Shown piece after piece: positions 17,514-25,913 of a stretch of 53,791 nt of DNA. The notes below the pieces were generated by a model. That model made no database searches and was not told the origin of the DNA. It saw nothing but the letters and a program-made list of their open reading frames with translations. The DNA is taken from positions 1 to 53,791 of the forward strand of contig JAIRVH010000210.1 of assembly GCA_031253985.1 (NCBI GenBank), in the 5' to 3' direction. The position numbers and the translations under genes were made by a program. How positions within the stretch are numbered: the stretch's first letter is position 1; each line of letters opens with the position of its first letter. This DNA comes from Sphingobacterium sp. Its GTDB lineage: Bacteria > Bacteroidota > Bacteroidia > Sphingobacteriales > Sphingobacteriaceae.

Positions 17514-18434
17514 TTACCGTGCACAAAACGTCTGAAAGCCAAGTTTGTTCACATCGTTCTTAAAGAGCTCAAATTGCTCTTCGGACATGTTTTTCACAGG
17601 TAGCCTAAATTCACCGCAATCTAGACCAATCAATTTCATATAAGCTTTTCCTACTGAGATACCACCATATTTCCCAAGTAATGTGATCATATCGATGGAT
17701 TGCTGCTGCAAAGCGTTTGCCTTTTCAACATCCCCTTTGTCATAAGCATCGATAAGCTCAAGGTATAAAGGTGCGGCATAGTTATAGGTACTTCCAACAG
17801 CACCTTTGTTGCCCAATACTAAGGCAGACAGCATATTCTCATCTCTTCCCCATAACATATCATACTTGCGATCCGCATAATTCATACAGCTTAGAAAATC
17901 CATAAAATCTTCGTGCGTATATTTGATTCCTTTAAAATTGGGTATCACCCCATCAATCTGCTTCAACAGGTCGATCATCTGGAAATTCCCGCCGGTCAAT
18001 ACAGGAATATGATAATAATAGAAAGCAGTATTCGGTGCCGCACGTGCAATTTCAACACAACACCTTGCCAATTGATCCACATGAGCAGGTTTAAAATAAG
18101 ATGGTGACGTAAATGACACGACATCTACTCCCACTTGCTCGGCCAGTCTAGCCAATTGCTGGCATTCCTTGATATTTGTTCCTCCCAGAAGCATCATGAG
18201 AATAAATGCATCGTCTTCTTTCGTCAAGCTGGCCCAAGCCGTCATCACCGCAACTTTTTCCTCAAAAGTCAACGACACCCCTTCTCCTGTCGAGCCACAA
18301 ATAAAGGCTCCCTTTACCCCGTTGCGCTTTAACATCGCGTAGTATTGCGGAATCAGCTCAAGATCCAATTCTCCGTTTTCATCGAAAGGAGTAAATGGCG
18401 CTGCAATTAATCCTGAGATTTTTTGGTTTAGCAT
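17514..18434 (-). CDS. nanA: N-acetylneuraminate lyase
   Basis: Cytoplasmic aldolase that splits N-acetylneuraminate into ManNAc and pyruvate, the committed step of the pathway. The 306-residue protein is a complete member of the DapA/NanA TIM-barrel family: GSTGEG (47-52) is the pyruvate-binding loop, Tyr141 in YHIP is the catalytic tyrosine, and Lys171 in GIKYT is the Schiff-base lysine. Its position directly after the SusC/D pair and before mutarotase, transporter and epimerase favours the sialic acid enzyme over dihydrodipicolinate synthase. It starts 41 bp after the SusD stop. Confidence 0.93.
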   Translation of the reverse strand: MLNQKISGLIAAPFTPFDENGELDLELIPQYYAMLKRNGVKGAFICGSTGEGVSLTFEEKVAVMTAWASLTKEDDAFILMMLLGGTNIKECQQLARLAEQVGVDVVSFTSPSYFKPAHVDQLARCCVEIARAAPNTAFYYYHIPVLTGGNFQMIDLLKQIDGVIPNFKGIKYTHEDFMDFLSCMNYADRKYDMLWGRDENMLSALVLGNKGAVGSTYNYAAPLYLELIDAYDKGDVEKANALQQQSIDMITLLGKYGGISVGKAYMKLIGLDCGEFRLPVKNMSEEQFELFKNDVNKLGFQTFCAR

Positions 18435-18475
18435 ATGATATTTATAATTAATATGATCTTATTTTTAAAGAGTAA

Positions 18476-20020
18476 CTAAAACGAAGCGTAACCTTTTGTT
18501 TGCACAAGCAAACGGTTATTGGTCAACGCATCCCTATTAATTGGCCATAAAAGGCGAAATGATTCTGCTACTGGTAATGAAGTATACTTATAAACAAAGC
18601 TATCACCCATTCTTCTCAAATCATACCAATATTTCCCTTCACCAATAAATTCCAATTTGCGTTCTTTTAAAATTGCCGCCATAGGATCGCTATCTATTTT
18701 CTGATTTGGAAAGCCAAGAATACCTTCGTTATAGTTACTTCCAAAAGCCCTCGCCCTAACCAAATTTATTTCCTCTTTGGGACTTTCCCCAAGTATCACT
18801 TTAGCTTCAGCTAGCAGCAAAAGTAAATCTGCATAGCGATAAACCGGAAAATCATTTGTAAATGCCCGAGATCCGGCATTTTGCTCACCTTGATATTTTT
18901 TCAGGAAACAACCGGCCAGATTGAACTTCCCTGTCGCATCTTTTGAATAGGCCGCTTGAATGGATGTATTTTTACGTTGGTCCAAATCGCTGTAATCCCG
19001 ATAAGAACGGATACGTGTCGGTGCGCGTAATATTCCGCCATAATTTTCAGCGGTTACGGTGAATTTTCTGTTGGAAAGCGAGTCATAATAATTGGCGATA
19101 AGCCCCGATTGCGGAACAAAATCGGATATAAAACCTAAGGTCGCTTCGTTTAATTGATGACGCGCCACAAAAATCATTTCACTGTTGCCACGATTGGTTG
19201 AGGAAAACAGACCAGAAAAATCGGATTGCAGAGACAAGGTTAGATTTGATTTTATATCCGATAAAGCATTTTTCGCAGTTAAAGCAGCCTCTTTTCCCCC
19301 ACCTCGATGTGCGTTCCAAAGATTTACTTCTGCTTTAAGCATTAATGTTGCAGCTTTTGACCAATACGATTTTGTATTCTTCACGGAATAATCTGTTCCA
19401 AAAGAAGTTAAGGAACTTTCTAGATCCGAAGCAACAAGCGCTAAAACATCCGAAGCTGGCGAGGCAGCTTTGGCAAGGTTGGTGATATCAATATTTCCAA
19501 CAGGTTCTGTTTGCAAAACAACATCTCCCCAAGAGCGATACAACTGAAAATAGTAGAATGCACGCATTCCATAAGCAATTCCTAAATAGTAACCCTTATT
19601 TTGTGCTGTTACAATGTCAGTTGTATTGAGTTTGCTGATCAGCAAATTTATTTGATTGATATTCTCGTAAAAAGCACCAAAATTGCTCACTCCTGGATTA
19701 TCGAGATCCAAATTATGATTCCACATTCTTTCCAACCCTTGTGGAGCTTCACCTGTAAAAGACGATGTCGTTCCAGGATCATTGCCAAAGACCTCCCCCT
19801 GGTATTCACCCAAAAGCACAAATGCGCGCTCATGATTCCGAAACCTTGCGTGTAGACCACTGACAAACGAATCAAACTGATCGGCTGTCTTCCAATAATT
19901 TCCTTCACTAATTGTACTTACCGGATTTAATTCCAGATTTTTATTGCAGGAACTGAATAGGCTTAATCCCATTACCGCTGCCAAGCTCAAGGTTTTTATA
20001 TTGATTTTCATCGTTTTCAA
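18476..20020 (-). CDS. nanU: SusD-family outer-membrane lipoprotein of the sialic acid locus (NanU-like)
   Basis: Surface lipoprotein that binds the sugar and acts as lid of its SusC partner. A lipoprotein signal ends at LSLFSSC (Cys25 from the first Met). The RagB/SusD features are present: an N-terminal NPVSTISEGNYWKTADQFDSF, TPR-like helices in the middle, and the C-terminal GEGKYWYDLRRMGD and LLWPINRDALTNN near the end. A second Met three codons later is an equally possible start. It follows the SusC gene by 9 bp. The name NanU comes from the sialic-acid-binding SusD of Tannerella forsythia; orthology here is inferred from context. Confidence 0.85.
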   Translation of the reverse strand: MKTMKINIKTLSLAAVMGLSLFSSCNKNLELNPVSTISEGNYWKTADQFDSFVSGLHARFRNHERAFVLLGEYQGEVFGNDPGTTSSFTGEAPQGLERMWNHNLDLDNPGVSNFGAFYENINQINLLISKLNTTDIVTAQNKGYYLGIAYGMRAFYYFQLYRSWGDVVLQTEPVGNIDITNLAKAASPASDVLALVASDLESSLTSFGTDYSVKNTKSYWSKAATLMLKAEVNLWNAHRGGGKEAALTAKNALSDIKSNLTLSLQSDFSGLFSSTNRGNSEMIFVARHQLNEATLGFISDFVPQSGLIANYYDSLSNRKFTVTAENYGGILRAPTRIRSYRDYSDLDQRKNTSIQAAYSKDATGKFNLAGCFLKKYQGEQNAGSRAFTNDFPVYRYADLLLLLAEAKVILGESPKEEINLVRARAFGSNYNEGILGFPNQKIDSDPMAAILKERKLEFIGEGKYWYDLRRMGDSFVYKYTSLPVAESFRLLWPINRDALTNNRLLVQTKGYASF

Positions 20021-20029
20021 TTGTTAAGA

Positions 20030-23000
20030 TTAAAAGGATAGCTGAACACCGAGGACATAAGATCTTGGTGTGGGATATGTACCTAAATATATACCTGTAA
20101 CCAAATTATTCGCATCTACTGGAGGTTCAGGCGATGGACCCGAGAATTTTGTGATATAAAAAAGATTAGATCCGGTAAAATAAATCCGTGCATGCGAAAA
20201 TACCCGCGATTTTTCGAGCAATGACTTCGGCATGTCATACGAAAGAGTGAGCTCACGAAGGGCCAAATAATCTCCTTTCTCATAAAATCTCGAATTGTTG
20301 CTATTCAATACCGGGTTAGCGTTGTTTCCACGTGTATAATTCTGTTTGGAACCACCAACCTGATCTGCAAAATAAACCTTTGGAATGTCCGTTATGGTAT
20401 TGGTGGGGGACCAAGCCTGCTTTTGCAGCTCAATATAATTAAATGTACCCTGATAATTACCCAGTGTTCGTGCAACAAGGTCGTTGTAAATCTTATGCCC
20501 CAGCGCAAACTCCCAATTGGAAAAAAGACTCAGGTTCTTATAACTTAAATTCGTTGTAAAACCGCCTGTCCATTTTGGATTAATATTGCCGATATGTACT
20601 TGATCACGTGAATCGATCATATCATTACCATCGACATCGAGCCAATTGACATCTCCGGGCGTAATTCTTCCATTTTTTCCTGCAGGAAGATTCGGCCCAG
20701 TAATTCCAGCAATATTATCCGTACGGTTACCGGCAATTGAACTTACCTCAGCATCATCTTTAAAGATGGACACTTGTTTATATGCATAAATATCCCCTAG
20801 AGATTGCCCCTCTTGATACCCACCTACCCATTTAACTTGCCCCGATGCTGGATCATAAACCTGTAGTCCACCTTGACGATTATTTTCATTTCCATTGTTT
20901 GGCAGCTCTAGTATTTTATTTTTAACAAATGCGGCATTAGCGCCGATATTCAAATTAATACCATCAGGATTGCTAAGCACGCGAGCTTGTAAACCAAACT
21001 CCAATCCTTTATTTTGTAAAGTTCCTAAGTTGGTATTTATAGACGAGAAGCCTATATAACTAGGAAGAATCAGATCTGTTAAAAGGTTTTTAGTTTTTCT
21101 ATTGTAATAATCGAATAGTAAGGTTACACGGTCCTTCCATAAACCTAAATCTAAACCTACACCTGTAGTTTTACTCGTTTCCCAAACCAGATTTCCATTT
21201 ACGGGCTGAGTATTAAGGTACCCAGCGGTTCCGTTATAATTAGTTTGCAAGGAATAAGTTCCCTGAACTTCATATCTTCCTAATCCGTTTATATTTCCAT
21301 TTTCTCCATAACTCAGTCTAGGCTTCAAAGTTGAAATATACTCCGCTAATTTGGTATTCTTAAAAAATGCTTCTTGATGAACATTCCACCCAGCAGAAAG
21401 ACCAGGGAAGAATCCCCAACGATGGCCATCTGCTAAGCTCGAAACACCATCTAAACGATATACAGCATTTAACAAATATTTCCCATCATAGTCATAAGCC
21501 AGACGTCCTATGGAAGAAATAATTCGATATTCAGATTTTGAAGAAGTATTGTTACCCGCTACGAAAACGGTCGATGCATTAACGGTTGGTATATCGTCGG
21601 TAGGCGCATTCTTCCCATAAACTTGCATGTAATCTGTCTTCGTATTAAAATATTCCGCTCCCAGCATAGCGTTCAGATTATGCTTCTCACCAAATGTCTT
21701 AGTATAATTTAAAATACCGTTGAACTGCGTTTGAAAATCGCGATTTATATTGCGATAGGCATCTCTTGAAGTACTGCCTATAGTTTCGGGACTCGAAAAT
21801 ACATTGGCATAGGTCTGGGTCGATTTTTGAAAGGACTCATTCAATACCTCTTTCATATAGGCATTTCCGGAGACTTTGAGGTATAAACCAGGAATAATAT
21901 CCCATTTTATCGAACCATTTACGACAATGCGATTCGTTTCATTATTTCTCTCCATACGACTCAACCAATATAATGGATTCCCATCATTGATGCCGTTGCC
22001 TGGATTGGGTCTCGTCTTCGCCTCATCAACCCAGGGATTAAATGTTGGCCAAATAGCCAAATTCCGATATAATGCACTTACTTCAGATCCGCCAACCCCA
22101 TATTGAGAAGCAGTTGACAAATTGACCGAAGTTGCTACCTCCAGATTCGGTTTCAGTTTATATGAACCATTTAGATCCGCAGTATATCTTTTATAATTAG
22201 AGCCTACGATGATTCCATTCTCATCATATGCATCAAATGCAGCGAAATATTTTCCCCGATCATTACCACCCGATACATTCACATAATGATCCTTCGTGTA
22301 CGTATTTCGAAATAAGATATTCTCAACTTCGCCCGAATGATCTTTATAAATTATCTGACCACCATAGGGGTCATCAACAAGTTGCCAGCCTTTAGCTAAT
22401 AATGGATCCAAGTCAGCGGTATAACGACGAATATCGAACGAGGATAAATTTGCATTATCAGTCAATAGTCCCAGTCCCCTGGAGCCGTTAGCGGTTTGTA
22501 TTGTTTTTCCAGCATTTAAATACCCCAAACGCGTATAATAAATGTAATCCCCAGCATTCATATAACGATACCCCTCACGACGTTGGTTGAACCCTCCTGT
22601 GAATTTATAAGATATGTTCGATACACCCGATTTACCTGTTTTGGTAGTAATCAAAACTACACCATTGTTTGCACGAGCTCCATAGATTGCCGTTGCAGAA
22701 GCATCTTTTAGAAGTTCGATGGATTCGATATTATCCGAACTCACATCATTCATTTCACGAATGACACCGTCTATGACCACCAATGGGGGACTAGAACTTT
22801 TAATTGATGCTCCACCGCGTAATTTTAACATCGGCGCTGCACCAGGCGTACCCGATTTGTTTACCACCTGTAATCCAGGTACAGTCCCCTGTAATGCTGT
22901 AGCAACATTAGAACGGGGTGTATTCTGTAAAACAGTTTTATCCACTTTTGCGATAGAACCGGTTACACTTCTCCTGTTTTGTGTTCCATAACCTACCACA

Positions 23001-23329
23001 ACAACCTCATCCATTTGTTCAACCTTGGATTCAAGCTTAATATCCAATTGATTTAATTGCCCAACTTTTACCTCGTATGGTCTATACCCCGTAGACGTAA
23101 TCACTAAAATAGTATTGGGATTGGTGCTGATCGAGAACGTTCCATCAGTACTTGACTGCAGGGATTGGTTGGATCCTTTGACCTTTATTGTCACATTTCC
23201 AAGCAATTCCCCCGTTTTTGCATCGGTAATTTTCCCCCGTACCGCATGGTCCTGCGCTTGAGCCAAGAGCAAATTGCCCGTCAATATCGACAAGGTAAGC
23301 AGGGTTCGTAATTTTAGGTTTGAATACAT
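20030..23329 (-). CDS. nanO: SusC-family TonB-dependent transporter of the sialic acid locus (NanO-like)
   Basis: Outer-membrane beta-barrel pump for sialic acid or sialylated fragments, working with the SusD lipoprotein downstream. Order of parts: signal peptide (about 1-25), a carboxypeptidase-regulatory-like domain (VRGKITDAKTGELLGNVTIK, from about 29), the SusC TonB-box region with DEVVVVGYGTQ (about 107-117), the plug with LRGGASI and IESIELLKDASATAIYGARA, and a 22-stranded-type barrel ending in VLGVQLSF. The length of 1099 residues is normal. There is no STN domain, so it should not signal through an anti-sigma factor; control more likely rests with the divergent GntR regulator. It is the first gene of the operon and has a near-perfect promoter. 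Confidence 0.92.
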   Translation of the reverse strand: MYSNLKLRTLLTLSILTGNLLLAQAQDHAVRGKITDAKTGELLGNVTIKVKGSNQSLQSSTDGTFSISTNPNTILVITSTGYRPYEVKVGQLNQLDIKLESKVEQMDEVVVVGYGTQNRRSVTGSIAKVDKTVLQNTPRSNVATALQGTVPGLQVVNKSGTPGAAPMLKLRGGASIKSSSPPLVVIDGVIREMNDVSSDNIESIELLKDASATAIYGARANNGVVLITTKTGKSGVSNISYKFTGGFNQRREGYRYMNAGDYIYYTRLGYLNAGKTIQTANGSRGLGLLTDNANLSSFDIRRYTADLDPLLAKGWQLVDDPYGGQIIYKDHSGEVENILFRNTYTKDHYVNVSGGNDRGKYFAAFDAYDENGIIVGSNYKRYTADLNGSYKLKPNLEVATSVNLSTASQYGVGGSEVSALYRNLAIWPTFNPWVDEAKTRPNPGNGINDGNPLYWLSRMERNNETNRIVVNGSIKWDIIPGLYLKVSGNAYMKEVLNESFQKSTQTYANVFSSPETIGSTSRDAYRNINRDFQTQFNGILNYTKTFGEKHNLNAMLGAEYFNTKTDYMQVYGKNAPTDDIPTVNASTVFVAGNNTSSKSEYRIISSIGRLAYDYDGKYLLNAVYRLDGVSSLADGHRWGFFPGLSAGWNVHQEAFFKNTKLAEYISTLKPRLSYGENGNINGLGRYEVQGTYSLQTNYNGTAGYLNTQPVNGNLVWETSKTTGVGLDLGLWKDRVTLLFDYYNRKTKNLLTDLILPSYIGFSSINTNLGTLQNKGLEFGLQARVLSNPDGINLNIGANAAFVKNKILELPNNGNENNRQGGLQVYDPASGQVKWVGGYQEGQSLGDIYAYKQVSIFKDDAEVSSIAGNRTDNIAGITGPNLPAGKNGRITPGDVNWLDVDGNDMIDSRDQVHIGNINPKWTGGFTTNLSYKNLSLFSNWEFALGHKIYNDLVARTLGNYQGTFNYIELQKQAWSPTNTITDIPKVYFADQVGGSKQNYTRGNNANPVLNSNNSRFYEKGDYLALRELTLSYDMPKSLLEKSRVFSHARIYFTGSNLFYITKFSGPSPEPPVDANNLVTGIYLGTYPTPRSYVLGVQLSF

Positions 23330-23340
23330 ATTGGTTTGTA

Positions 23341-23355
23341 TTAAGTATTACATAT
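23341..23355 (-). promoter_or_regulatory. Operator-like 15-mer at the susC transcription start
   Basis: Read on the minus strand it is ATATGTAATACTTAA. It agrees at 13 of 15 positions with the perfect palindrome at 25731-25745 and has the GTnnnAC core typical of FadR-subfamily GntR operators. It lies just downstream of the -7 element, where a bound repressor would block initiation. Confidence 0.55.
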
Positions 23356-23358
23356 ATG

Positions 23359-23391
23359 CAAATATATAAATTACAATATGTAAAAAACAAA
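23359..23391 (-). promoter_or_regulatory. Promoter of the sialic acid operon
   Basis: On the minus strand: TTTG (23388-23391), 21-bp spacer, TATATTTG (23359-23366). This is an almost ideal Bacteroidota housekeeping promoter. Transcription should start near 23353, giving a leader of about 20-25 nt. An 8-bp inverted repeat (TTACATAT at 23348-23355, ATATGTAA at 23376-23383) flanks the -7 element. Confidence 0.8.
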
Positions 23392-23402
23392 TTTATATTA
23401 AA

Positions 23403-23417
23403 TTATGTATAACATAT
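23403..23417. promoter_or_regulatory. Operator-like palindrome before the GntR regulator gene
   Basis: TTATGTATAACATAT contains TATGT-ATA-ACATA (23404-23416), perfect 5-bp arms around 3 bp, with the FadR-type GTnnnAC core. It matches the 25731-25745 palindrome at 12 of 15 positions. It lies between the two divergent promoters, so it could serve autoregulation. Confidence 0.55.
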
Positions 23418-23434
23418 TAATCGCTTTTATTAAT

Positions 23435-23442
23435 TATCTTTG
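23435..23442 (+). promoter_or_regulatory. -7 element of the GntR regulator promoter
   Basis: TATCTTTG matches the TAnnTTTG consensus exactly and lies 35 bp before the chosen ATG at 23477. No good -33 TTTG is present at the right distance, which suits a weak regulatory promoter. Confidence 0.6.
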
Positions 23443-23476
23443 TCTTAACGCGCCTAATGCGCTGTATGGAATATAT

Positions 23477-24205
23477 ATGGAACCGAATTCTTCGCTAATA
23501 GAACATCTGAATACAATTGATACGTCTTCATTGGTAGATCGTGCAGAAAAAGAAATCATCAATCTTTTTGTCAATCAAGGCTTAAAAGTTGGTGATGCTT
23601 TACCCAAGGAAATTGAATTGGCTGAAACCCTTGGCGTAAGCCGTACAGTTGTTCGCGAGGCCATGTTGCGGTTGCGTATGGTCGGATTGATCGAATCTAA
23701 AAAACATCGCGGAGCTGTTTTAACAAGTCCAGACCTTATAAAACCCCTACGCAAATCACTTTATCCGACCATCATGGAAAATAAGACCCTACAGGATCTT
23801 TTTGAGATGCGTATGGTGCTGGAAGTGGGTATGGCCGATATTCTCTTTGAACATATACAAGAAAAAGACATTGAGGAACTGGAAGCGATCGTTGCAAAGG
23901 AACCGATACAAGCAGATAACACAATTTTTGATATTGAAACTGAAATTGCCTTTCACGGCAAGCTCTATGAAATCACGGGTAATACGATCCTTAAAGACTT
24001 CCAGAACATGTTGTTGCCTGTATTTCAATATGTACATAGCAGCGGCCTGCTAACCAGTCCCAGCCCATCAAAAAGCTTTATCTCACACCGGGGATTAGTC
24101 GATATATTGAAAGTGGGCAACGCTGAAGTATTCCGAAATGCGATGCGCAAACATCTTGATAATCATTACCAACGGCTTTTTTTGTATAAGAAATCTGTTG
24201 GATAA
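23477..24205 (+). CDS. GntR-family regulator, FadR subfamily; probable regulator of the sialic acid locus
   Basis: A 242-residue transcription factor. The N-terminal winged helix has the GntR pattern GDALPKEIELAETLGVSRTVVREAMLRLR, then GLIESKKHRGAVLT. The C-terminal part is an all-helical FCD ligand domain (DLFEMRMVLEVGMADI, FHGKLYEITGN, HRGLVDIL with likely metal-binding His, and a final AMRKHLDNHYQRLF). I start at the ATG at 23477: an open frame reaches 23405, but that start lies inside a palindrome and upstream of the -7 element, and the added residues are not family-like. It is divergent from the susC gene. The inducer might be sialic acid or ManNAc; that is inference. Confidence 0.88.
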   Translation: MEPNSSLIEHLNTIDTSSLVDRAEKEIINLFVNQGLKVGDALPKEIELAETLGVSRTVVREAMLRLRMVGLIESKKHRGAVLTSPDLIKPLRKSLYPTIMENKTLQDLFEMRMVLEVGMADILFEHIQEKDIEELEAIVAKEPIQADNTIFDIETEIAFHGKLYEITGNTILKDFQNMLLPVFQYVHSSGLLTSPSPSKSFISHRGLVDILKVGNAEVFRNAMRKHLDNHYQRLFLYKKSVG

Positions 24206-24235
24206 AAAGCACGTCAACAACAGCATAGACACATA

Positions 24236-24264
24236 AAAAAGCCCAATAGTATATTGGGCTTTTT
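24236..24264. terminator. Bidirectional terminator between the regulator and the GH27 gene
   Basis: A 13-bp stem (24236-24248 with 24252-24264) with GCCCAATA core, a 3-nt loop, A-run on the left and T-run on the right. It should stop transcripts of both convergent genes. I see nothing else in 24265-24445. Confidence 0.85.
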
Positions 24265-24445
24265 CTTTTAACCATCCAATTTATCCCCCTCACAAACTAG
24301 CGTAACTGGTGAAATTTTTGCAGTTGATTCGGCATCATGAGCAAATCCTTTATATCCCTAAATTCAATCGTGCACAATATTAGTCATGTGTGACATGAAA
24401 CATTTTTCAAGAGCTCATTTGGTCTCAATGTCTTTATTGCCCCGC

Positions 24446-25618
24446 CTATTCCGACAGCAACAGTACGACTATACCATGTGGAGGAAGTGTGAAGTTTCTA
24501 TTTTGGCCAAGCTTCCCGTACTCCTGGTGACGCCATAAATCTTTTAGTCTATTTTTTGGCGACAAACTCAGTGCTTTTGCATCCAATGTAAATTGGGTTT
24601 CAATATCCGATCTGTTAAGAATTGCCAGTGCCTTATTCTTTGAATTGGCCAATTCTTTCTTCCATACTTCTACCTCTCCTTCCTTTAGGACACATTGGGC
24701 CTGTTTAAAAGCCTTGTCCTGATTTAGCGCAATCATTTCTTTATTCGTCAATATAGCGAGTGTCTCCTTTGAAATTTTACGCAGGTCATTTCCTGCCATC
24801 AAAGGTGAATTCAGCATACACCACATTGAAAAATGTGTTTTATCCTCTTCATACGTCATCCCATTGCCTACTTGAAGCATATCCATATCATTATAATGGC
24901 CCGGTGAGCTATATGGATGAAGATCACGATTGAGATCGATAATATGCAGTACCGAAGCAAAATTTGGTTGTATATCTTGTGAAATACGCCAGGAATCCAC
25001 TTGTTTAATCGCCCATTCCCCTGGAAATTGCCAGCGGCAAAGATTAAAGCCTATATCAGGACGAACCTTCTTTACCGCCGCTATTATTTTTGTATATTGC
25101 TCGCGATCGTCCAGTTTCATTTCCAAGCCACCACACCAATCTACCTTGATAAAATCAAAATTCCAGGTTTTAAAAAACAAAGTGGCATCTTCCCGTTCAT
25201 GACCATACATTCCTACTCCAATACCTTTCGGGTCCTTATCCCAAATTGAACCACAAGTATTTTTCCCACCCTCCGAATACAATCCTGCTTTTAATCCCTT
25301 GGAATGAATATAATTGGATAGCGCTCGCATGCCATTGGGAAATTTTGAACGATCTTCGTACAGGTTTCCTTCTACATCTCTCCCTCCAAAATAACCATCA
25401 TCCACATTGATATAGTTGTACCCTGCATCATGCAAACCGGTTGTGATCATTGCGTCAGCCTGCTCCCGAATCAATTTTTCATCAATATGAATCCGAAAAC
25501 TATTCCAGCTGCTCCAACCCATAATGGGTGGTTTTGCCTCTTGACTGAAAGCCCTCAGGCTACAATTACCTATTAGAGCCGCTAGTAGTACGCTATTGAA
25601 GAATAACTTAAATCTCAT
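24446..25618 (-). CDS. GH27 alpha-galactosidase-family glycoside hydrolase
   Basis: An exported enzyme (signal peptide about 1-26, LRAFSQ) of glycoside hydrolase family 27 and clan GH-D. Visible motifs: PIMGWSSWNSF (31-41), NVDDGYF (71-77), GLYSEGG (112-118), KVDWCGG with nucleophile Asp160 (158-164), and WRISQD with acid/base Asp215 (210-215). The length of 390 residues is typical. Most members remove terminal alpha-galactose; a few act on beta-L-arabinopyranose or related sugars. It is a single gene, convergent with the GntR regulator, and a copy of the operator-like 15-mer lies about 115 bp upstream. That would place it in the same regulon and suggests use of alpha-galactosyl caps on host glycans. 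Confidence 0.9.
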   Translation of the reverse strand: MRFKLFFNSVLLAALIGNCSLRAFSQEAKPPIMGWSSWNSFRIHIDEKLIREQADAMITTGLHDAGYNYINVDDGYFGGRDVEGNLYEDRSKFPNGMRALSNYIHSKGLKAGLYSEGGKNTCGSIWDKDPKGIGVGMYGHEREDATLFFKTWNFDFIKVDWCGGLEMKLDDREQYTKIIAAVKKVRPDIGFNLCRWQFPGEWAIKQVDSWRISQDIQPNFASVLHIIDLNRDLHPYSSPGHYNDMDMLQVGNGMTYEEDKTHFSMWCMLNSPLMAGNDLRKISKETLAILTNKEMIALNQDKAFKQAQCVLKEGEVEVWKKELANSKNKALAILNRSDIETQFTLDAKALSLSPKNRLKDLWRHQEYGKLGQNRNFTLPPHGIVVLLLSE

Positions 25619-25730
25619 AACTTCTTATATAAAATCAATCTGCTTTTTTCTTTTCCCTATTTTCCCGCCTTCAGTTCGAAAATAACGATAGACAATAATA
25701 TGGAAAAGTAAATTCAATAACATAAATATT

Positions 25731-25760
25731 TTATGTAATACATAAGTTTCGGTACCTTAG
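25731..25760 (+). promoter_or_regulatory. Perfect operator-like palindrome with an adjacent -7 element
   Basis: TTATGTA-A-TACATAA (25731-25745) is a perfect 15-bp palindrome with GTnnnAC core. Seven bases later TACCTTAG (25753-25760) resembles a Bacteroidota -7 element directed at the sigma-factor gene. A nested 17-bp palindrome (ACATAAA-TAT-TTTATGT, 25720-25736) overlaps its left half. The site lies between the divergent GH27 and sigma-factor genes, so it could control either or both. The remaining bases of 25619-25913 show no further clear element. Confidence 0.55.
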
Positions 25761-25913
25761 CCATCAAATAGTGACCATTTGAAATCTACCTTCAACCGGG
25801 TAACTCAGGTTTTTCAAGATAATATTTCATAGATAATGGCAATCATATCATATAAAAAAACTTGTTTTCAACTATAAAAAGGTTTAAAAGCAAAATCCTA
25901 TTTTAACGACAGT

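Noticed and set aside
23371..23383. TTACA-ATA-TGTAA as a further GntR operator
   Set aside because: It is a perfect palindrome but has the reverse orientation (AC...GT) to the GTnnnAC core shared by the other sites.
23405..23476. Upstream start of the GntR regulator at 23405
   Set aside because: It lies in a palindrome and before the predicted transcription start, so it would not be on the message; the added residues are not family-like.
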